A stretch of 28,017 bases of DNA from Paraglomus occultum (lineage: Eukaryota; Glomeromycota; Glomeromycetes; Paraglomerales; Paraglomeraceae), in NCBI GenBank assembly GCA_910592205.1, contig CAJVPJ010000340.1, positions 1 to 28,017 on the forward strand. The letters run 5' to 3'. The position numbers and the translations under genes were made by a program. How positions within the stretch are numbered: position 1 is the stretch's first letter; each line of letters opens with the position of its first letter. The notes beneath the pieces are model-generated. The model did not search any database. It worked only from the letters and a program-made list of their open reading frames with translations, and was not told the DNA's origin. This document shows, one piece after another, positions 23,041 through 28,017 of this stretch.

Positions 23041-23220
23041 AGCATGCCTTTTCGAACAGCTCGCGAGCTTTCGCATACCGTAGCCATAACGAAGCCCTTG
23101 TCAAGCAAGGGCTCACGACCTTGATGGCCCACCGAAATGGCTTGCACTGCTCTCCTCTCGGGTGAGTGGCTCGTGGCGTGAGAGGGGCAGTCGCCGGTTG
23201 TTGTCGCAAGAGAAGATTAT
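23041..23220. other. GC-rich structured block, possible ncRNA or repeat
   Basis: 102 of 180 bases are G or C (57%), against 15/60 just before and 18/60 just after. It contains a perfect 7-bp hairpin (GCCCTTG 23094-23100, CAAGGGC 23106-23112, 5-nt loop) and an imperfect stem formed by CTGCTCTCCTCTC and GAGAGGGGCAG. More than one minus-strand frame stays open through it, which suggests composition rather than coding. On the minus strand GTTCGAAAAG resembles a pol III B box, with a weak A-box-like TGGCTACGG upstream. It does not fold as a tRNA and I do not recognise it as a known snRNA, SRP or RNase P RNA. Confidence 0.5.
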
Positions 23221-23570
23221 GGTCTAAATAATGAGTGTATGACCATATCTTGACGTTACAAAACGTTAAAAATTTTATCGATAACAAATTTTTAAAAAGT
23301 ATAAAGTTTTTTGTTTTCATTTAGTCAAATGGTGGATAAATTGCTGCGTTATAAGAAATTCAACGACAAATTTTGGGGGAGAGGGCACTTGACAGAATTG
23401 ACGTTTAAATAAGCGAACGCATACTAATCCTAGTGAGTACAAAATGATTCAGATTATGTAGTAAACAATGAGCTATTTTCTTGGAGAGGTGTTGAACGAC
23501 GTTCTCATTCGTGGAAACGTTATCAATCGCATCTCAAATTTAAATTATAGAAACAAGCTTTCTCTGCTCT

Positions 23571-24046
23571 AATGACTTTTTTTTTCTCAGACAGATTGCT
23601 TAAACAGGCTTAACAAAGTCATTTGAAACACGAATCATGTTACCTCTTGCACGACATGGACCAGAGTTTACTCAATAGAGTTTCCTTTTTTCCATTCATT
23701 CAAACAAGCTATGTGGTCAGCTGATAAACTTTAAAGCAAAATGACGTTTTTTTTTACCATCGCTTCATCGAATAGTTCATCGTCACCCCATTCGGGACCA
23801 AATAAACTATAGAAAAGGAGTCATAACTATCAATTACAAGAACAGGAATATCATCCGAATCGTACGTATCCACAATAGAAGATTTGTATGAACTAGACGG
23901 GCTACGATTTAGGAGTCGAGTTCGGAACAATTACGTTATCGACTGTCTAGAATAGAATTATTAGAGTGCACTGCCGATAAAATGGCCTTTTTTTTTTCGT
24001 GCAATTGCCTTATTAACTATCAAAAATAGGAGTAACAAAAGTCATT
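23571..24046. repeat. Short inverted-repeat units with T-runs
   Basis: AATGACTTT at 23571 is answered by AAAGTCATT at 23616-23624. A similar unit has AATGGCCTTT at 23981 and AAAAGTCATT at 24037-24046. A third T-run with AATGACG lies at 23740. The two hairpin-like units share ATTGC-CTTA-like middles and may be diverged copies of one tiny element. Confidence 0.35.
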
Positions 24047-24416
24047 TGACATGTTTACCCTGCAGAAATATAAGACACCATTGTCCATCTGGCGTTTTCG
24101 TGCGTTTGTTGTCACTATTTGATAAGCCAAGCCACTTTACTATGTTTTTATAGATCGCACGCCATTTTACTGCTTCGTTTACTTCTTTCACAAGAGATTG
24201 CGTTATCTGTGTTTTAAAATACAATTCGTTTATTGGTCAAAGGCCGTTTTCCTTAATTTTGATCACCCTTAAGTTGCTGCACATGGATTAATCAGGAAAG
24301 TCGGAAAGATTGTTAGCAGCCTATCTTCGTACATTTGAGAACAATGATAATACGATATATGATGTTTTAATTGTTGTTATGCACACACACACGGGTGGTA
24401 CATCAGTAAAATGTCC

Positions 24417-24752
24417 CTAGTGATTGTGATGGGAGACGTCCCTAGCGATTATGAACGTGGACGCAGTCAGATCAAACACTACGATTTCGGTCTTGCTAAA
24501 ACCATTCTCTTTCAACATCTTCTGTGCGACCTCTGTTTCCCAAGCCGCACCCAGACCTAATCCGCCTTCTGACAAAGAGACCGTCATAATACACAAAAGA
24601 TTATCGGCATTTATTGCGGGACCATAAATCTGATTCACATTCTTCTTAATTTGTGGCAAATTACATACGTAGATACTAGCAAATCTCGAAGCAATAAGGC
24701 GTTGATGGAAAGTACGTAGAAAGTGTCTCCTATTCTGGAGAACACATCTGTG
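24417..24752 (-). pseudogene. C-terminal fragment of a SAM-dependent methyltransferase
   Basis: An open frame of 111 codons ends at 24417. Its last 60 codons contain CIMTVSLSEGGLGLGAAW, then EVAQKMLKENGFSKTEIVVFD and FIIAR. This is the pattern at the end of class I methyltransferases of the type where MHCMTVSL, a Gly-rich turn and a C-terminal strand follow each other. The SAM-binding motifs that should lie upstream are absent from the open part, and no exon carrying them is obvious in the next kilobase. I read it as a truncated or relic copy; it could also be the last exon of a gene I failed to assemble. Confidence 0.4.
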
Positions 24753-25794
24753 TTAAATTTTGACAGCAGTTATAATATTTATATAAAAAAACAGGCCGTG
24801 CAATCAGTAATTCAATAATAATGTTACTATCATTAATTACGCTATTATTGACATGCACATTTGACATCTTCAACAAGTTTTTCAATTAATTTGGTAGTAC
24901 TAGGCACTTTGATAATGTGCTTTCTACAGAGAAAAGTCAATTCAAATTTGTGTGTTTGTAAAACCGGTGGTAGAAATAGTTGAGTCGAACATGTAATAAT
25001 AATTTCCTTAAGCGTAAACATGGTTTACGTATTATCTAAATAACAATAATTGCATTTGCAGCTATGGATGCTTTACAGAACTGTATACTTGCACGCAATT
25101 TCATGACAGTGTAGTTGTAATGTATTATAGATGTCAAAAACATCTCGTTTGTAAGAGCATTGATTTAAAGATTGCGTTGCGCGAGCATTTAGGAAAGGCT
25201 ATTAAATGTATTAATCTTTGCATAACATTGTTGCGATATAGTAATCATATAGTCTGATGCACCAAGCTTGTGACAACACATCGTAAGAACATCAATTTAG
25301 GATAGTTAAAGCATTGTCTGATGCTACGATATACCTTGGCAAGGTTTCAACAATGTAGTAACAACTATCGTAACAATATCACAACCTATACAATGATTTT
25401 CAGAATGGCATATGCTAGTAAAGCATAGTTGAATTTATATATTCGCGCGCCATCATTATTCAGATATTGTATTTGAGAATTGGTTATACCGTAATATGGT
25501 ATTCTAGTACACGGTAAAGCCTGGTTTAACAAAGTACCCCGTTCCATTGTTAATGTGGACATGCTCCAATTGCACACAAACGGTGCTTATTAACGTATAG
25601 TAAATATCTACCTTAATCACTTGATGCTCGATGTTAACCTGATTGGTCCATGATGCATTCCCATTCGTCACTTCTGCATTTGCGTGTATCATTTCCCACA
25701 TTAAAAATTTCGGACTTCTCTTCAATTACTACTTCAGGTAAGTTTTATATGGATTTTTTAACCAAATCACGTGATTGTCGAGTATAGATCAGGA
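24753..25794. other. Intergenic DNA between the methyltransferase fragment and the TE
   Basis: No gene could be supported. Two short minus-strand open frames overlap at 25386-25725 and have mixed composition, but no family is recognisable. Confidence 0.4.
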
Positions 25795-25905
25795 TCACCA
25801 TCAAAAAAATTTACGGACACATGACCGCAGTGGGTGAAATTATAGAAGCAAAATTTAATTTATACTAAATTTACGTTAAACTCAAATCCTACATACATAT
25901 GTATA

Positions 25906-26577
25906 CAGTCTACCCTCCAAATATCGATATGTACCCTCAATTATACACACCTTCCATATATGCACGCCAAGTCTTATTCCCAAGCCCAGGAGTTAGTAAT
26001 ATATGCACACCCTCTATATTCTGCATTGCACGGTTTTTTTCACTTCCCGCTATATGAAAATCTCTCTCTCTTGATGCACGCCCGTGATTGCGTTGTCTTA
26101 TTGGTTACACCTTTGTTCTATTTGAAAGAAATTCGTAACACGGTCTTTATCATTCTCTCGTTTAATATCAACAGGTAAATAAAGGATTAATGATAGATAA
26201 AGAATTTGTAATCGTTTGTGAAAGAAATAAATGACTTGTATAAAAAATCATCAGACGTTCAAATTGATGAAATTGATGACAGTACTGAACCGGTAATAGT
26301 CAATGCCAATGATGTTATAAAGAGTTTAGAATTAGTTCGTTCCTTTTTGCAACAGCAAGAAGATTCTAAGGAGTTACTTAAACATGTTAATGTTCTTGAT
26401 TCATACATTAGTTTAAAGCTGACAAACAAACAACCATAGACAATTTTTTTAGTCAACAATAGAAACGGGTATTTTGCCTTTCATTATTATCATTATTATC
26501 ATAAACTGTATGTCACGTGCAACCAATAAAATGCTGACCCTCTATATATGCACACCCTCCATATATGCACGCGACTG
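25906..26577 (+). mobile_element. Internally deleted pogo/Tigger-like transposon
   Basis: This 672-bp unit begins CAGTC (25906-25910) and ends GACTG (26573-26577). Both ends are flanked by TA (25904-25905, 26578-26579), as expected for Tc1/mariner/pogo elements. Near both ends are direct repeats of the CCATATATGCACG and ACCCTC type (25911-25970, 26535-26572). Inside is a transposase C-terminal remnant. It is inserted in the MITE-like element described separately. Confidence 0.7.
26218..26455 (+). pseudogene. Transposase C-terminal remnant (pogo/Tigger) with PIP box
   Basis: The readable part covers about 73 codons, with IKSLELVRSFLQQQED as its most typical piece, and ends at a stop at 26437-26439. 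A one-base shift just before that stop opens a frame that reads QTTIDNFF and ends at 26455. QTTIDNFF fits the PCNA-interacting PIP-box consensus found at the C-terminus of pogo transposases. A stop lies immediately upstream (26209-26211), and the helix-turn-helix and DDE domains are missing. The copy cannot be autonomous. Confidence 0.6.
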
Positions 26578-26664
26578 TACAAGTAATCACGTGTCCGTAA
26601 ATTTTTGATGGCGATGAGTATAGACGTTCTGCACCATACTTTTTCTTAAAAACCAAATATAACA

Positions 26665-28017
26665 ATGTCTATTAAACTCTTCTGTATAGTGAAAGGAACA
26701 AATACACCTTTTCCAGTTGATATCGATAGTGAGAAAACTGTCGGCGACCTTAAGGACGCAATAAAGGTGAAGAAGGCACCAGAATTTGATAGTTTCGCCG
26801 CCGATAGACTCAGACTTTGGAAAGTAGAAATCCAGGACGATCGTGATGATTTGTTAGCAGATCTTGCACTTCAGGACACTCTCGAACTCCTAGCTACGAA
26901 AAAAATTATCAAATACTTCGCTGAACAACCTGCTGATGAGTCTATCCACGTAATCGTTGAGGTCCCTGCTGGTAATTAATTATCCTAGCTTTTTTTGCTT
27001 ACTGCCTCACTGTCGTTGTATTTTGGTATACTGTTTTCGACGTTGACTAACTTGTGCTTTTTTCCCTGCTTCTTATCACCCAAAAAATGCATTAGTACGA
27101 ACCACTTCTGGGAAAATAAATATCAGGGATGCTTTTCCTGAAGGTATGTATTTAACAAAAGTTCGCTATTTTTATATTGAGGCTGACTGAACATGTCATC
27201 TAGGCTTGCCATACATGAAACCAGAACCTTTACTCTACACTTCTGGTGCAAATTGGGAATACCAACCTCACCCGTCTTTGAAGCACATTTTGCGAAGGGA
27301 GCTTAAAAATCATTACACAAATTTTCTTTCAGGACGTTTTGACAAAATGATGATTCCATTATACCTCTTCCTTTCTGGAGCTGGCATCGGAAAATCTCGA
27401 AACGCTAATGAATTTCACCAGACAGCAATTACTTGTTTGTCAGAGCCAGAAGATACTGAGCTGTTGACTAAGATCAAAGAAGCTTGGGTATTCCATGTCA
27501 GCTATGAAAATGGCACCACCTTACGATCAGAAGAATCCTCCCCTTATCTTGCCGTTGGTACTCGAATGCTACTTCAACTTCTTAGAGAGAAAATGGGGCT
27601 TTATAAAATTATCCAAACATACGAGCCAGTAGATCCGGAGGATGTTATGACATTGGTTGCCAAATACCATAACCGAGACTTAAAAGACATTACGGCTATT
27701 TTGGTTGTTGACGGCATGCAACAACTTATGGACAACAAAGATGATGGTTTCAAGTCAGATTCTCGTTTTTACCAGACTCTGTCAAGTATTGCAGACTTTG
27801 CATTTAAGGGCATTTTCTTGATACCCGTTTGTACTTCAACAATAACTGGCCCTGTTGATGGTACATTGAAATACTCGCATCGCAAACGTGTATATCTACC
27901 CGTCGCTTCTCTGGAACCGCCAAACTATCGCCAAGACCAAAGCTTGGTTCCCGTCTTTGGAAATGATGAGATTACTAAGACTCTTGTGGAAGACTGTGGA
28001 GGGCACGGAAGGGCTCT
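26665..28017 (+). CDS. Crinkler (CRN) family protein with P-loop NTPase, partial
   Basis: Exons 26665-26971, 27096-27143 and 27204-28017 (introns 124 and 60 nt) give the first 389 residues; the third exon is open to the window end. Residues 1-102 are the ubiquitin-fold CRN N-terminal domain (MSIKLFCIVKGTNTPFPVDI), with FAADRLRLWKVEI and a TLELLATKKIIKYF stretch, in the form typical of mycorrhizal fungi; LFCIVKG sits where oomycete Crinklers have LFLAK. The second part is an NTPase: P-loop SGAGIGKS (176-183) and a Walker B-like AILVVD with Asp288. In other Crinklers a nuclease or kinase-like domain may follow; that part is outside the window. Crinklers act inside host or competitor cells, often in nuclei. 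No classical signal peptide is visible. Transposon sequence begins 50 bp upstream of the start codon. Confidence 0.9.

Larger units (their letters stand above)
25795..26614 (+). mobile_element. MITE-like element, copy 2, split by an insertion
   Basis: The left part (25795-25905) and right part (26580-26614) together equal one copy of the element at 21702-21830. Terminal repeats are TCACCATCAAAAAAATTTAC at the left and GTAAATTTTTGATGGCGA at the right. The interruption is the TA-flanked element at 25906-26577. A 9-bp direct repeat, GAGTATAGA, lies at 25780-25788 and 26616-26624, near but not exactly abutting the ends; it may be the target duplication. The right end is 50 bp before the Crinkler start codon. 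Confidence 0.75.

Noticed and set aside
22934..23320. 128-codon minus-strand open frame across the GC-rich block
   Set aside because: A second frame is equally open through the same block, which points to base composition or RNA rather than a protein.
24042..24224. 60-codon minus-strand frame with several Trp and Lys residues
   Set aside because: The composition is somewhat protein-like, but there is no start context, partner exon or recognisable family.

Overview
The window looks like nuclear DNA of an early-diverging fungus, most likely an arbuscular mycorrhizal fungus (Glomeromycotina, Rhizophagus-like). The reasons are AT-rich intergenic DNA, many 60-100 nt spliceosomal introns, a full-length VTC4 polyphosphate polymerase, a Crinkler (CRN) gene with the N-terminal domain expanded in these fungi, and pogo/Tigger-type transposon remains. 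The genus is inferred from gene content, not from a marker sequence.

Layout. 841-1997 (+) is the SAGA histone acetyltransferase GCN5. 2767-3520 (-) is a twin CX9C protein, divergent from VTC4 at 3969-6669 (+, 7 exons). 7032-8226 (+) is an unrecognised basic protein with a Thr/His/Asn repeat. 10073-11069 (+) is a secreted class 3 lipase. 11591-16584 (+) is a 26-exon importin-9/Kap114 gene. 18121-18957 (+) is a ubiquitin-eS31 fusion, convergent with a phage-T4-type ATP-dependent DNA ligase at 19221-21590 (-). 21591-26664 is gene-poor and holds transposable elements, a GC-rich block and a methyltransferase fragment. 26665-28017 (+) is the 5' part of a Crinkler gene that runs off the window. I worked out the exon models by hand from splice consensus, reading frame and family alignment. 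Every model closes in frame, and protein lengths match the families where a full family length is known.

Most notable points. (1) Two importin introns fit the minor (U12) spliceosome AT-AC class, with ATATCCTT donors and AC acceptors. In each case the AT-AC reading gives the better protein alignment. (2) The DNA ligase carries two consecutive copies of its N-terminal DNA-binding domain. (3) The ubiquitin part of the ubiquitin-eS31 fusion differs from canonical ubiquitin at 25 of 76 positions, while the ribosomal part is conserved. (4) Two copies of one short terminal-inverted-repeat element sit directly upstream of the ligase (about 110 bp) and of the Crinkler (about 50 bp), with the same element end facing each gene. 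The second copy is split by a 672-bp pogo-like insertion flanked by TA.

The genes do not form a pathway. They are mostly housekeeping genes, with the rapidly evolving Crinkler locus and its transposons at the right edge.
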